Below, one piece after another: positions 16,272 to 24,616 of a stretch of DNA of 64,000 nt. The translations under genes were made by a program, and so were the position numbers. Origin of the DNA: Actinacidiphila bryophytorum (GTDB lineage Bacteria > Actinomycetota > Actinomycetes > Streptomycetales > Streptomycetaceae). Under the pieces are notes generated by a model, which was not told where the DNA came from, searched no databases, and was given only the letters and a program-made list of their open reading frames with translations. Within the stretch, counting starts at the first letter, position 1. Each line of letters starts with the position of its first letter. The DNA lies in the NCBI RefSeq assembly GCF_016916835.1, contig NZ_JAFFIX010000020.1, positions 62,001 through 126,000 of the forward strand, in the 5' to 3' direction.

Positions 16272-17633
16272 ATGCCCGTACGGCACAGCAGGTATATCGC
16301 AGGAGTCATGACGGTCGCGGCGCTCGGAGCGGGGGTCGCCATGGCGCCCGCCGCGCACGCGGAGTGGGGCGTGCAGCTGGTGCACGAGGGACAGTCGATC
16401 CAGGCGGCGGTCGACGCGGCCGCCGACGGCGACACCGTTCTCGTGATGCCCGGCACCTACCGGGAGAGCGTGCAGATCACCAGGAACGTGACGCTGGAAG
16501 GCGTCGGCTCCGGCCTGGTCACGATCACCGCCCCGGCAGGGCAGGGCGTCCAGGCCGCACCGGCCGCCCCGAGCCCCGCCCCCGGCACCGCCCCCGCGGC
16601 GGCTCCGGTCACCGGCCCGACCGGCACGCAGTCCGCTGCGGCCGCCGCGACCCCGAACGGGACGGCATCGGCCGCCGCGAAGCCGGGCGCCGCGCAGTCC
16701 CACACCTCCACCACGGGCGCCGACATGCCGGCCGCCGGTGCGTCCGGCGCCGGCAAGTCCGACGCAGGCAAGTCCGACGCAGGCAAGTCCGACGCCGCGA
16801 AGACCGAGACCTCCACGACGGTCACCGGCACCACCACCCAGGCGGCCTGCGCCGCCGCCGGGCACGGCATCTGCGTCACCGGCGCCGACGGCCACGCGCT
16901 GACCGCGGTCCGCATCGAGTCCGTCACCGTGACCGGATTCCGCGCGAACGGCATCGACGTGTCCGGCACCGACGGCATGGTGGTCCGCCGGGTGACGGTG
17001 AAGAACAACGGCCAGCAGGGCATCAGCCAGGAGAAGTCCACCCGGGCGGTGCTGCGCGACAACGAGGCCGTCGGCAACGGCCAGTCCGGCATCTTCGTGT
17101 CCAACTTCGTCAACGCCGAGGGCGGCGCCCTCGACACCCGGGGCACGGTCATCGCCGGCAACACCCTGTCGGGCAACCGCATCGGTGTGACGGTCCGCCG
17201 GGCGCGCGTGCTGGCCGTCGAGAACAACACGGTCACGGGCAACTGCGGCGGCGTCTTCGTCGTCGGCGACGAGAACAACCCCAAGGCCGGCGACCTCGAC
17301 ATCCGGCAGAACAAGATCACCGACAACAACAAGTTCTGCGCCTCCAACGGCCGGCTGCCGGCCATCCAGGGCACCGGCGTGCTGCTCACCGGCGCCGAGG
17401 ACACCCGGGTCACCGACAACACCATCACCGGCAACTCCGGCACCTCCCCGATGTCCGGCGGTGTCGTGCTCTACCCGAGCGAGGTCGGCGTCGCCAACCT
17501 GCGCGACCAGGTCAGCGGCAACACCCTGACCGGCAACAGCCCGGCCGACCTGGCCGACCGGGACACCAAGGGCACGGGCAACACCTTCAGCGCGAACTCG
17601 TGCAGCGTCTCCGAGCCGGCCGGCCGGTGCTGA
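16272..17633 (+). CDS. Secreted right-handed parallel beta-helix protein with low-complexity insertion
   Basis: 453 residues; Sec signal to about residue 30 (GVAMAPAAHAE). Residues 40-80 begin a pectin-lyase-like helix (SIQAAVDAAADGDTVLVMPG, typical NosD/PbH1 start). It is then broken by about 110 residues rich in Ala, Pro, Thr and Ser, including three exact GKSDA repeats. The helix resumes at about residue 200 with many NNxVTGN, NTLSGNRIG and NTITGNSG coils. It ends with Cys residues (NSCSVSEPAGRC) that could close the fold. No catalytic Asp cluster is obvious; it may be a surface or wall-associated binding protein. Function unknown. Confidence 0.7.
   Translation: MPVRHSRYIAGVMTVAALGAGVAMAPAAHAEWGVQLVHEGQSIQAAVDAAADGDTVLVMPGTYRESVQITRNVTLEGVGSGLVTITAPAGQGVQAAPAAPSPAPGTAPAAAPVTGPTGTQSAAAAATPNGTASAAAKPGAAQSHTSTTGADMPAAGASGAGKSDAGKSDAGKSDAAKTETSTTVTGTTTQAACAAAGHGICVTGADGHALTAVRIESVTVTGFRANGIDVSGTDGMVVRRVTVKNNGQQGISQEKSTRAVLRDNEAVGNGQSGIFVSNFVNAEGGALDTRGTVIAGNTLSGNRIGVTVRRARVLAVENNTVTGNCGGVFVVGDENNPKAGDLDIRQNKITDNNKFCASNGRLPAIQGTGVLLTGAEDTRVTDNTITGNSGTSPMSGGVVLYPSEVGVANLRDQVSGNTLTGNSPADLADRDTKGTGNTFSANSCSVSEPAGRC
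16752..16796 (+). repeat. 15-nt tandem repeat coding GKSDA x3
   Basis: ggcaagtccgacgca is repeated three times in frame (last unit ends gcc) inside the linker of the beta-helix gene. Such repeats allow length variation by slippage in a surface protein. Confidence 0.85.
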
Positions 17634-17715
17634 CCGGCAGGTACGCCGGCCCGCCGCGCGCACCACGCCCCCGCCCGTTCCCGGCACCGACCCGGCATGA
17701 CCAGAAGGGCCGAAC

Positions 17716-18792
17716 ATGACGATGACCCAACCGGCCGCCGCGCCACCTGCGGCCACCCCCGCACCCCCGCAGCACGCGCCTGACCAGTCGGTGATGCGGC
17801 TGCGCGAGCTGGTCTTCGGCGCGGCCTGCGCCGCCGCCATCCGGGCCGCGGCCCGGATCGGCGTCGCCGACGCGCTGGAGGAGGAGCCGGCCACGGCCGA
17901 GGAACTGGCCGCCGCGCTGCGGACCGAGCCCCGGCCGCTGAACCGGCTGCTGAGGGCGCTGTCCAGCTACGGCATCTTCGCCGAGCAGCCCGACGGCCGT
18001 TTCGTGCACACCGGGATGTCCCGGATGCTGCGCGAGGACGCGCCCGACTCGTTGCGCAACATCGCCCTGTGGTGCACCGAGCCGTGGACCTGGGAGGCGT
18101 GGCCGCGGCTGGACGACGCGGTGCGCACCGGCCAGGACGTCTTCGCCGACCTGTACGGCAAGCGGTTCTTCGACTACCTGCACGACGACGCGCCCGAATC
18201 GGCGGCCGTCTTCGACAAGGCGATGACCCGTTCCAGCATGCAGTCCGCCCGCGACGTGGTCGACAGCCTCGACCTCACCGGCACCACCACCGTCGCCGAT
18301 ATCGGCGGCGGCCAGGGCCACGTGCTGGCCGGCCTGCTGGAGAAGCACCCGGCGCTGCACGGCACCCTGCTCGACCTGCCCAAGGTCGTGGCGAACGCCG
18401 ACCCCCGGCTGCGGCCGGGCGGTGCGCTGGCCGACCGGGCCACCCTGCTGCCCGGCGACTGCCGGCGGGAGATCCCGGTCGACGCGGACCTCTACATCAT
18501 CAAGAACATCCTCGAATGGGACGACGACAGCACCCGCAGGACGCTGCGCAACGTCGTCTCCGCGGCCCGCCCCGGAGCCCGGGTGCTGGTCATCGAGAAC
18601 CTGGTGGACGACAGCGTGTCCATGCGGTTCACCACCGCCATGGACCTGCTGCTGCTCCTCAACGTCGGCGGTCAGAAGCACACCAGGGAGAGCCTGGTCA
18701 CCCGGATGACCGAGGCCGGCCTCGCGGTCGGCGACGTGCGCCCGGTCAACCCCTATCTGCACGCCTTCGACAGCACCGTCCGCGGCTCCTGA
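17716..18792 (+). CDS. Polyketide-type O-methyltransferase (Methyltransf_2 family)
   Basis: 358 residues. The N-terminal dimerisation/winged helix domain (MRLRELVFGAACAAAIRAAARIGVADAL ... LNRLLRALSSYGIF) and the C-terminal SAM fold (TTVADIGGGQGHVLAGLLEKHP) match TcmO/DnrK/acetylserotonin-type O-methyltransferases. The usual catalytic-His region (xLHDWxD) reads KNILEWDDDS here, so the general-base His is not in place, as also happens in the non-classical members DnrK and RdmB. It lies 1.9 kb from the spore-pigment operon, separated by a sortase unit, and may methylate that polyketide. It would be an addition to the canonical whiE set. Confidence 0.8.
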   Translation: MTMTQPAAAPPAATPAPPQHAPDQSVMRLRELVFGAACAAAIRAAARIGVADALEEEPATAEELAAALRTEPRPLNRLLRALSSYGIFAEQPDGRFVHTGMSRMLREDAPDSLRNIALWCTEPWTWEAWPRLDDAVRTGQDVFADLYGKRFFDYLHDDAPESAAVFDKAMTRSSMQSARDVVDSLDLTGTTTVADIGGGQGHVLAGLLEKHPALHGTLLDLPKVVANADPRLRPGGALADRATLLPGDCRREIPVDADLYIIKNILEWDDDSTRRTLRNVVSAARPGARVLVIENLVDDSVSMRFTTAMDLLLLLNVGGQKHTRESLVTRMTEAGLAVGDVRPVNPYLHAFDSTVRGS

Positions 18793-18817
18793 CCCCAGGT
18801 CAGCGGTTGCGGCACAG

Positions 18818-18850
18818 GACGGCCGGCCCGGGTGAACCGGGCCGGCCGTC
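18818..18850. terminator. Bidirectional terminator between O-methyltransferase and sortase genes
   Basis: Perfect 14-bp stem (18818-18831 with 18837-18850), loop gtgaa, between convergent gene ends. Confidence 0.8.
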
Positions 18851-18879
18851 GGCTGCTGTCCGCGGGGCTGCGCGGCCCC

Positions 18880-19605
18880 TCAGGCCTTCCGCGAGGAGCT
18901 GAGGTGCGCGAAGACCACCACGTTGTCGGTGTAGTCCTTCTTGGAGCGGTCGTAGGAGCCGCCACAGGTGATGATCCGCAGCTGCGGGTCCGGTGTGCTG
19001 CCGTAGACCCGCTGGTCGGGGAACTTGCCCTTGGAGAACATCTCCACCGAGTCGACGGTGAAGGTCGCCACCGTGCCGTCCGCCCTGCTGATGTCCGCGG
19101 TCGCGCCGGGCTTGAGCAGCCGCAGCATCAGGAAGACGGCAGGGCCGGTCTTGGTGTCGACGTGCCCCGCCACGATCGCCGGGCCGCGCTCGCCGGGCGT
19201 GGGACCTTCGGCGTACCACCCGACGAGGTTGGTGTTGCCGGCCGGCGGCGCTTTGAGGTTGCCGGCCGCGTCCAGGTGCAGCGGGGTGAAGGGCGCGTCG
19301 ACCGCGATGCTCTTGATGGTCAGCCGGGTCGGGTTGGAGTGCGGCAGGCCCGGCAGACCGACCGTCGGCGCGGATGCCGCAGGGGCGGGGCCGATGGCGG
19401 TCGCGGGCGTCCTGGCCGTGGCGCTGGGCGGCGCCGCCGCGGACGGCGGCGGACCGGGCAGGCCGGTACCCGAGGAGTCGACCGAGTTGTAGATCATCAG
19501 GGCGCCGAGGGCTGCCGCGGCGACCGCCCAGCGCAGCACGCGGGAGCGTGGGCCGGGCGCGGCGTCCGCCGGCCCCGGGGGAGGCGGCGGGTACTGCTGG
19601 GACAT
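18880..19605 (-). CDS. Class F-like sortase
   Basis: 241 residues from ATG 19605. A Pro-rich cytoplasmic N-terminus, one membrane segment (residues about 23-40, VLRWAVAAAALGALMIY), a Pro/Ala linker, then the sortase barrel. The catalytic triad is clear: His148 in AGHVDTKTG, Cys214 in IITCGG, Arg220 in SYDRSKKDY. Sortases cut a sorting signal of surface proteins and attach them to the wall. The closest candidate substrate is the small Ser-rich protein upstream on the same strand, although no LPxTG/LAxTG is visible in it. Confidence 0.9.
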   Translation of the reverse strand: MSQQYPPPPPGPADAAPGPRSRVLRWAVAAAALGALMIYNSVDSSGTGLPGPPPSAAAPPSATARTPATAIGPAPAASAPTVGLPGLPHSNPTRLTIKSIAVDAPFTPLHLDAAGNLKAPPAGNTNLVGWYAEGPTPGERGPAIVAGHVDTKTGPAVFLMLRLLKPGATADISRADGTVATFTVDSVEMFSKGKFPDQRVYGSTPDPQLRIITCGGSYDRSKKDYTDNVVVFAHLSSSRKA

Positions 19606-19661
19606 GGGGCGATGCCTTTCATCGGCTCGCGGACAGTGCGTTCGGCACGGGGGCCGGATGT

Positions 19662-19702
19662 TGCCGTGGCCACCGCCGCGGGAAGCGGCGGTGGCCACGG
19701 CA
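19662..19702 (-). terminator. Hairpin between surface-protein and sortase genes
   Basis: 18-bp perfect stem (19662-19679 with 19685-19702), loop gggaa, in the 155-bp gap between the small surface protein and the sortase. It would lower or stop read-through, so the two may be made at different levels from one promoter or have separate promoters. Confidence 0.7.
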
Positions 19703-19760
19703 GGACACAGCGTGGAACTGGTGCGGCGGTCTTTCAGCCGGTCACCGGGCGGACCCGGTG

Positions 19761-20180
19761 TCAGACCGCGAGGCCGCCAGCGGGCGTACGGCGACGGCGC
19801 AGCGCCACCGCACCGGCGCCGAGGCCGCCGAGCAGCAGGACGGAGCCGGCCGCCATGCCGCCGCCGGACAGCGCCATGCCGCCGCCGCCGGTGTGCACGC
19901 CGCCGTGCGGGCGCTTGCCGTGCCACGAACCGGCGTCACCCTGCTGGGCGGTGGCGTCGTCCGAGGCGGTGCTGTCGGAGGTGGTGGCAGAGCTGTCGGC
20001 GCTGCTGTCCGAGGTGGTGGCGCTGTCACCGGAGGCGGCCTGGTGGTTGGAGGAGTGCGACGAACCGTGGCTGCTCGGGTCGTACGCGTTGACGGCACCC
20101 GTCGCGTGGGCGGCCGGGGCGGCGATGGCGAGGACTGCGGAGAGAGCAGCTCCGGCGAAGAGGGTGCGGGCAGTGCGCAT
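19761..20180 (-). CDS. Small secreted Ser/Thr-rich membrane-anchored surface protein
   Basis: 139 residues from ATG 20180 (AAGGAAACC upstream). Signal peptide residues 1-28 (ALSAVLAIAAPAAHA). The mature part is Ser/Thr/Asp-rich (SSADSSATTSDSTASDD) with His-rich spots (SSHGSSHSSNH). The C-terminus is a Gly-rich hydrophobic segment (MAAGSVLLLGGLGAGAVAL) followed by RRRR, the layout of a sortase-sorted tail. No LPxTG-like pentapeptide is visible, only GGGMALSGGG before the segment. Beside a sortase gene. Probably a cell-surface spacer or adhesin-like protein. Confidence 0.7.
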   Translation of the reverse strand: MRTARTLFAGAALSAVLAIAAPAAHATGAVNAYDPSSHGSSHSSNHQAASGDSATTSDSSADSSATTSDSTASDDATAQQGDAGSWHGKRPHGGVHTGGGGMALSGGGMAAGSVLLLGGLGAGAVALRRRRTPAGGLAV

Positions 20181-20210
20181 GGTGAGGGTTTCCTTCCGTC
20201 GCGCATGCGT

Positions 20211-20231
20211 CGGATGACAGGTCGTCATCCG
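20211..20231. promoter_or_regulatory. Inverted repeat CGGATGAC-N5-GTCATCCG
   Basis: A perfect 8-bp inverted repeat, spacer 5 bp, 31-51 bp upstream of the small surface-protein start. It is sized and placed like a repressor operator; the regulator is not known. Confidence 0.5.
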
Positions 20232-20369
20232 AGGGTGCGCAGTAGCGACATGTTCACCGTCAGTCATGCACCAGTGGCGCGCCACCGGAGAGGGCCGCAA
20301 GGGGGTGACCCTTGCGCCCTCCGGGTGGCGCGCTGCGCCGCACGGGGGACCCGCGGCGGCCGGCGGCCG

Positions 20370-20705
20370 TCAGCCGCCGCTGCGCTCCCAGCGGTAGAAC
20401 TCCCGCGCCATGGCGTCCTTCGGCGACCGCCAGGTCGCCGGGTCATAGGCGCTGACGTGCGACGACAGCCGCTCGCTGATGTTCTTGAACTCCGGGTGCG
20501 AGGCGTGCTGGGCCACCGCGGGCCCGGGCGGGCCGTCGGCCTCGATCAGATGGAAGTAGAGGTCGCCGAACTGGAACAGGCTGCGGCCGCTCACCCCGAT
20601 CAGCCGGGGCAGCTCGCCGCGGTCGGATTCGGTGAAGACCTCGGCGATGTCGTCCGCCGAGCCGGGTGCCATACGGGCGACGATCAGTGCGCGGTGCACG
20701 GTCAC
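20370..20705 (-). CDS. whiE-ORFVII: TcmI-type aromatic polyketide cyclase (whiE ORFVII-like)
   Basis: 111 residues from GTG 20705 with AGGAG 6 nt upstream. The pattern RALIVARMAPGSADDIAEVF, ELPRLIGVSGRSLFQFGDLYFHLIEA and KDAMAREFYRWE is that of TcmI-family cyclases, small ferredoxin-like dimers that close late rings of type II polyketides. Last gene of the pigment operon, in the same place as ORFVII in whiE. Confidence 0.88.
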   Translation of the reverse strand: MTVHRALIVARMAPGSADDIAEVFTESDRGELPRLIGVSGRSLFQFGDLYFHLIEADGPPGPAVAQHASHPEFKNISERLSSHVSAYDPATWRSPKDAMAREFYRWERSGG

Positions 20706-20766
20706 GTCCTCTCCTGCTTGCGTGTGCGGGGGAGCCCGGGCAGGCACGGCCCGCCCGGGCACGGCG

Positions 20767-21237
20767 TCAGTTGGCGACCGCGACCTGCTCGCGGGCGCGC
20801 TGCTCGATCTTGTCCCTGATCAGCTCCAGCTGGACGGCGGAGTTCGCGTTGATCCGCGCGGTCATGCCCGCGTCGTCCACCGGAGCGTCCGGCTTCATCG
20901 CGAAGTCCTGGACCCAGCGCATCCGGGTGCCGCCGGGGACCTCGTGGTAGCTCCAGAAGATCTCCATGAAGTCGAAGGGACCGGTCTCGACGCGGCGGGC
21001 GGTGACCGTACGGGTCTCGGGCACCGGCTCGCGCTCGGAGACCCAGCTCCACACCTTGCCGTTCTCGTCCGGGTGCATCGTCAGCCGGAAGGTGGTCTTG
21101 CGGCCCTGGCGCTCCAGGATCTCCACCGACGCGTACTCGCTGAACAGCTGCGTCCAGTGCTCCAGGTCGTTCGTCATGTCCCACACCAGGTCCAGCGGGG
21201 CGTTGACGGTGATCTCGTTCTCGGTGTGCGCTGCCAT
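20767..21237 (-). CDS. whiE-ORFVI: Polyketide aromatase/cyclase, SRPBCC fold (whiE ORFVI-like)
   Basis: 156 residues, family-typical for single-domain aromatase/cyclases (TcmN N-terminal/WhiE-ORFVI type). Landmarks: NEITVNAPLDLVWDMTNDLEHWTQLFSEY at the start and MRWVQDFAMKPDAPVDDAGMT near the C-terminus, where the cavity Arg and Trp sit. It should guide first-ring folding and aromatisation of the ACP-bound poly-beta-ketone. It starts 3 bp after the ACP stop, so the two are translationally coupled. Confidence 0.9.
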   Translation of the reverse strand: MAAHTENEITVNAPLDLVWDMTNDLEHWTQLFSEYASVEILERQGRKTTFRLTMHPDENGKVWSWVSEREPVPETRTVTARRVETGPFDFMEIFWSYHEVPGGTRMRWVQDFAMKPDAPVDDAGMTARINANSAVQLELIRDKIEQRAREQVAVAN

Positions 21238-21240
21238 GGC

Positions 21241-21498
21241 TCAGGCCCTCGCCTTCAGCACGTCGTTGACGACGTCGAGCAGCTCCCGGGGGGTCCGGCA
21301 GGCGTCGGCGTCGGCGGGGATGGTGGCGCCGTGCTCGTTCTCCAGCGCGCCGACGATGCCGAGCAGGCCCAGCGAGTCGAGGCCGAAGTCGGCGAAGGGC
21401 GTGTCGGACTGCAGCTCCAGGTCCGCCGGGTCGACGATGACGCCGGCCCTGCGCTCCATGAGGGAGGCCAGTTCCGCGTAGGTGAGTTCGGTGTGCAT
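21241..21498 (-). CDS. whiE-ORFV: Acyl carrier protein of type II PKS (whiE ORFV-like)
   Basis: 85 residues. Ser42 in FADFGLDSLGLLGIV is the phosphopantetheine site. The acidic helix II region (LENEHGATIPAD) is as in aromatic PKS carrier proteins. Lies between CLF and aromatase genes, the usual minimal PKS order. It needs a phosphopantetheinyl transferase from elsewhere in the genome. Confidence 0.93.
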   Translation of the reverse strand: MHTELTYAELASLMERRAGVIVDPADLELQSDTPFADFGLDSLGLLGIVGALENEHGATIPADADACRTPRELLDVVNDVLKARA

Positions 21499-21559
21499 GA
21501 GCGGCTCCTTACGAGGAGAGGGGGATGTGCGGGGGAGTGGGGACGTACGGTCGGACGGG

Positions 21560-22816
21560 TCAGGGACGTGCGTCGGCGCCGTGCCGCAGCACCAGTGCCG
21601 AGTTCGAGCCGAGCAGCCCGCGGCTGAGCACCAGGGCGGTGCGCAGGTCGGCCTGCCGGGCGTGGCCGGTGACCAGGTCGAGGCCGCCGCTCACGTCCGT
21701 GACGTTCGGGGTGGGCGGCACCGTGCCGTGCTCCATGGCCAGCACCGCGCACGCGGTGTCCAGCGCGGAGGCACCGCAGTAGGCGCGCCCGGTACCGGTC
21801 TTGGGGGCGGTCACCGGGACCCGGGCCGCGTGCCGGCCGAGCGCGTCGGCCAGCGCCAGCGCCTCGGCCCGGTCGGCGGCCGGCACCCCGAGGGCGTCGG
21901 CGAAGACCACGTCGACCTCCTCGGGCGCGACCCCGGCCTCGTCGAGCGCGCCGCGGATCGCGTAGGCCAGGCCCTCCCGGGAGGCGGCCCAGTCGGCCGA
22001 GCCGGTGAAGGTCGCGGCGTGCCCGGCGATCACCGCCCGGGCGGTGACACCGCGTTCGCGGGCCGCCGTCTCCTCCTCGGTGACGAACATCGCGCCGCCC
22101 TCGGCGGGGACGAAACCGCAGGCCCGGTCGGTGAAGGGCAGATACGCCTGCTGCGGTTCGCGCACCAGGCTCAGCTCCGGGTAGCCCAGCTGGCACACGA
22201 CCGAGTACGGCGCCAGCGGTGCCTCGGTGGCGCCGACGACCATCGCGTCGGTGCCGCCGCGGATGCTGCGGGCCGCGTGGGCGAAGGCGTCGAGACCGCC
22301 CGCCTCGTCGCCCGCGACCACCCCGCAGGGGCCCTTGAAGCCGCCGCGGATGGATATCTGGCCGGTGCTCGCCGCGTAGAACCAGGCGATCGACTGGTAG
22401 GGGCCGACGAACTTCGGGCCGCGGCCCCACAGCTGCTGCAGCTCGCGCTGGCCGAACTCGCCGCCGCCGGAGCCGGCCGCGGTCACCACGCCGATGGCGA
22501 ACTCGCCTGCGCCCGCGGCGTCCAGGGCGGCGTCGCCCAGCGCCATGTCGGCCGCGGCCATCGCGAAGTGGCTGAAGCGGTCGGTCTGCACCAGGAAGCG
22601 CTCCTCGACCAGTGCTGCCGGGTCGAAGCCGTGCACCTCGCCGGCCACCGCGAGCGGTAGTTCGCGGCACCCCTCCCTGGTGACCGGGCCGAGCGCGCTG
22701 ACGCCCTCCTTGGTGGCCTTCCAGTACTCCTCGGTGCCGATACCCGTGGGGGCGACCACGCCCATCCCGGTGATCACCGTACGGCGCTCGTCCGGCCTGC
22801 TCGGCTTGGCGGTCAT
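21560..22816 (-). CDS. whiE-ORFIV: Chain length factor (KS-beta) of spore-pigment PKS (whiE ORFIV-like)
   Basis: 418 residues from ATG 22816, overlapping the KS-alpha stop by 4 bp (ATGA). The fold matches KS-alpha, but the active-site Cys position reads VVAGDEAGGLDA, with Glu171 (codon 22304-22306) where most chain length factors have Gln. The region around TEEYWKATKEGVSALGPVTREGCRELP and the C-terminal GLLGSNSALVLR are typical of KS-beta. It pairs with KS-alpha and sets chain length, expected to be long for pigment types. The Glu may be a spore-pigment lineage feature or particular to this strain. Confidence 0.92.
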   Translation of the reverse strand: MTAKPSRPDERRTVITGMGVVAPTGIGTEEYWKATKEGVSALGPVTREGCRELPLAVAGEVHGFDPAALVEERFLVQTDRFSHFAMAAADMALGDAALDAAGAGEFAIGVVTAAGSGGGEFGQRELQQLWGRGPKFVGPYQSIAWFYAASTGQISIRGGFKGPCGVVAGDEAGGLDAFAHAARSIRGGTDAMVVGATEAPLAPYSVVCQLGYPELSLVREPQQAYLPFTDRACGFVPAEGGAMFVTEEETAARERGVTARAVIAGHAATFTGSADWAASREGLAYAIRGALDEAGVAPEEVDVVFADALGVPAADRAEALALADALGRHAARVPVTAPKTGTGRAYCGASALDTACAVLAMEHGTVPPTPNVTDVSGGLDLVTGHARQADLRTALVLSRGLLGSNSALVLRHGADARP

Positions 22817-24078
22817 CGGCTCGCCTCCTCCCGGTTGAGGACCACGGCGGACTGGAAGCCGCCGAAGCCGCTGCCGACGGACAGCACGGTCCGCAGCGGC
22901 AGCTCGCGCGCGGTCCTCGGCACGTAGTCGAGGTCGCACTCGGGGTCGGGCGTCTCGTAGTTGGCGGTCGGAGGCACCACGCCGTGCTCCATCGCCAGTG
23001 CGCAGGCGGCCAGTTCGATGGCGCCGATCGCACCCAGGGAGTGCCCGACCATGGACTTGATCGAACTCATCGGGGTCCTGCGGGCGTGCTCGCCCAGCGA
23101 CCGCTTGACCGCCGCGGTCTCGTGCCGGTCGTTCTGCTTGGTGCCCGAGCCGTGCGCGTTGACGTAGTCCACGGCCGTGCGGTCGATCCTGCCGTGCGCC
23201 AGTGCACGGTCGATGGCCCGCGACATCTCCAGGCCCTCGCGGGTCAGCCCGGTCATGTGGTGGGCGTTGCCGAACGAGGCGTAGCCCCTGACCTCGCAGT
23301 ACACCCGGGCGCCGCGCGCCCTGGCGTGCTCCAGCTCCTCCAGCACCAGCACCGCGCCGCCCTCGCCGAGGACGAAGCCGTCCCGGTCGGCGTCGAAGGG
23401 GCGGGAGGCGTGCTCCGGGTCGTCGTTGTTGGGCGAGGTCGCCTTGATGGCGTCGAAGCAGGCGACCGTGATCGGCGAGATCGGCGAGTCCGACGCGCCG
23501 GCTATGCAGATGTCGGCCCGGCCCTCCTCGATGCTCTGGAAGGCGTAGCCGACCGCGTCGAGCCCCGAGGTGCAGCCGGTGGACACCGTCTGGACCGGGC
23601 CGCGCGCGCCGACCTGCTCGGCGACCTCCGCGGACAGCGCGCTGGGCGTGAACGCCCGGTGCAGATGCGGCAGGGCCGGCCTGTGGTCCACGTCCCAGCG
23701 CTCACCGCCCGCGCTGACCAGGGCGTAGTCCTGTTCCAGCCGGGTCGTGCCGCCGACCGCGGTGCCCAGCGACACCCCGATCCGCCAGGGGTCCTCGGCG
23801 CCCGGGTCGAGCCCCGCGTCGTGCAGCGCCTCGTCGGCCGCGGCCATCGCGAACTGCACGTAGCGGTCGGCGCGGGCCAGCCGGTCGGGGTCGAGGCCGC
23901 AGGCGGCCGGGTCGAAGTCGCACTCTGCGGCTATTCGGGACCTGAATCCCGAGGCGTCGAAGCGGGTGATCCCCCGGGTCGCCGTGCGCCCCGCGGTGAG
24001 CAGGTCCCAGAACGCGGGCACGCCCACCCCGCCAGGGGCGACGACGCCGACCCCGGTCACCGCGACCCGCCGGGTCAC
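22813..24078 (-). CDS. whiE-ORFIII: Ketosynthase alpha of spore-pigment type II PKS (whiE ORFIII-like)
   Basis: 421 residues. Catalytic Cys169 in VSTGCTSGLDA, His309 in VNAHGSGT, Lys341 and His346 in IKSMVGHSLGA are all present, so it should be active in decarboxylative condensation. Overlaps by 4 bp with the cupin gene before it and with the CLF gene after it. Opening VAVTGVGVVAPGGVG is usual for the family. With CLF and ACP it forms the minimal PKS. Confidence 0.95.
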   Translation of the reverse strand: MTRRVAVTGVGVVAPGGVGVPAFWDLLTAGRTATRGITRFDASGFRSRIAAECDFDPAACGLDPDRLARADRYVQFAMAAADEALHDAGLDPGAEDPWRIGVSLGTAVGGTTRLEQDYALVSAGGERWDVDHRPALPHLHRAFTPSALSAEVAEQVGARGPVQTVSTGCTSGLDAVGYAFQSIEEGRADICIAGASDSPISPITVACFDAIKATSPNNDDPEHASRPFDADRDGFVLGEGGAVLVLEELEHARARGARVYCEVRGYASFGNAHHMTGLTREGLEMSRAIDRALAHGRIDRTAVDYVNAHGSGTKQNDRHETAAVKRSLGEHARRTPMSSIKSMVGHSLGAIGAIELAACALAMEHGVVPPTANYETPDPECDLDYVPRTARELPLRTVLSVGSGFGGFQSAVVLNREEASR

Positions 24079-24536
24079 GAGACCGCCCCCGCCGCTTCCG
24101 GCGGCCGTCCCGCACGGGCCTTGGCACCGTCGGCGACCAGCGGGTTGCCCGCCGCGTCCTCGGTGTCGACGTGCCCCAGCTCGGGGCGCGGCGCGAGCGG
24201 GCCGAGGTGGAAGACCATCCGCGCCTCGGTGTCGCCCACGTTGCGGAAGCGGTGCCGTACGTCCTTCGGGATCAGCAGCCCGTGGTCGGCGCCCAGCACG
24301 TACGGCGTGCCGTCGAGGTCGACTTCGAGGTCGCCGCTGACGACGAAGACGAACTCCTCCGAGTAGGGGTGGTAGTGCTCGGCGATGCGCTCACCGCGCT
24401 GGATCATCGCCACGCCCATGAAGCCGCTCGTCGATCCGCTGACGGTCGGGGTGAGCATGGCGCGCAGATCACCACCGCGGCGCCGGTTGGGCTCGATCTC
24501 GTCCACGTGCACGATCCGGGGGGGCTGAGCGGTCAT
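24075..24536 (-). CDS. whiE-ORFII: Cupin protein of spore-pigment cluster (whiE ORFII-like)
   Basis: 153 residues. Cupin motifs: GERIAEHYHPYSEEFVFVVSG (metal-site His and Glu) and HGLLIPKDVRHRFRN (third His). Homologues occur second in whiE-type clusters (ORFII, CurC type). Exact chemistry is not settled; they may act in ring modification or oxidation. Start codon at 24536; the gene end overlaps KS-alpha by ATGA. Confidence 0.88.
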   Translation of the reverse strand: MTAQPPRIVHVDEIEPNRRRGGDLRAMLTPTVSGSTSGFMGVAMIQRGERIAEHYHPYSEEFVFVVSGDLEVDLDGTPYVLGADHGLLIPKDVRHRFRNVGDTEARMVFHLGPLAPRPELGHVDTEDAAGNPLVADGAKARAGRPPEAAGAVS

Positions 24537-24616
24537 GACGGGTGCCTCCAGGTGAAGTCACACCGGCCGCGGAAGAGCGGCGGCCGGCCCGCGCGTGCGG
24601 GAAAGCGGGCTTGCGG

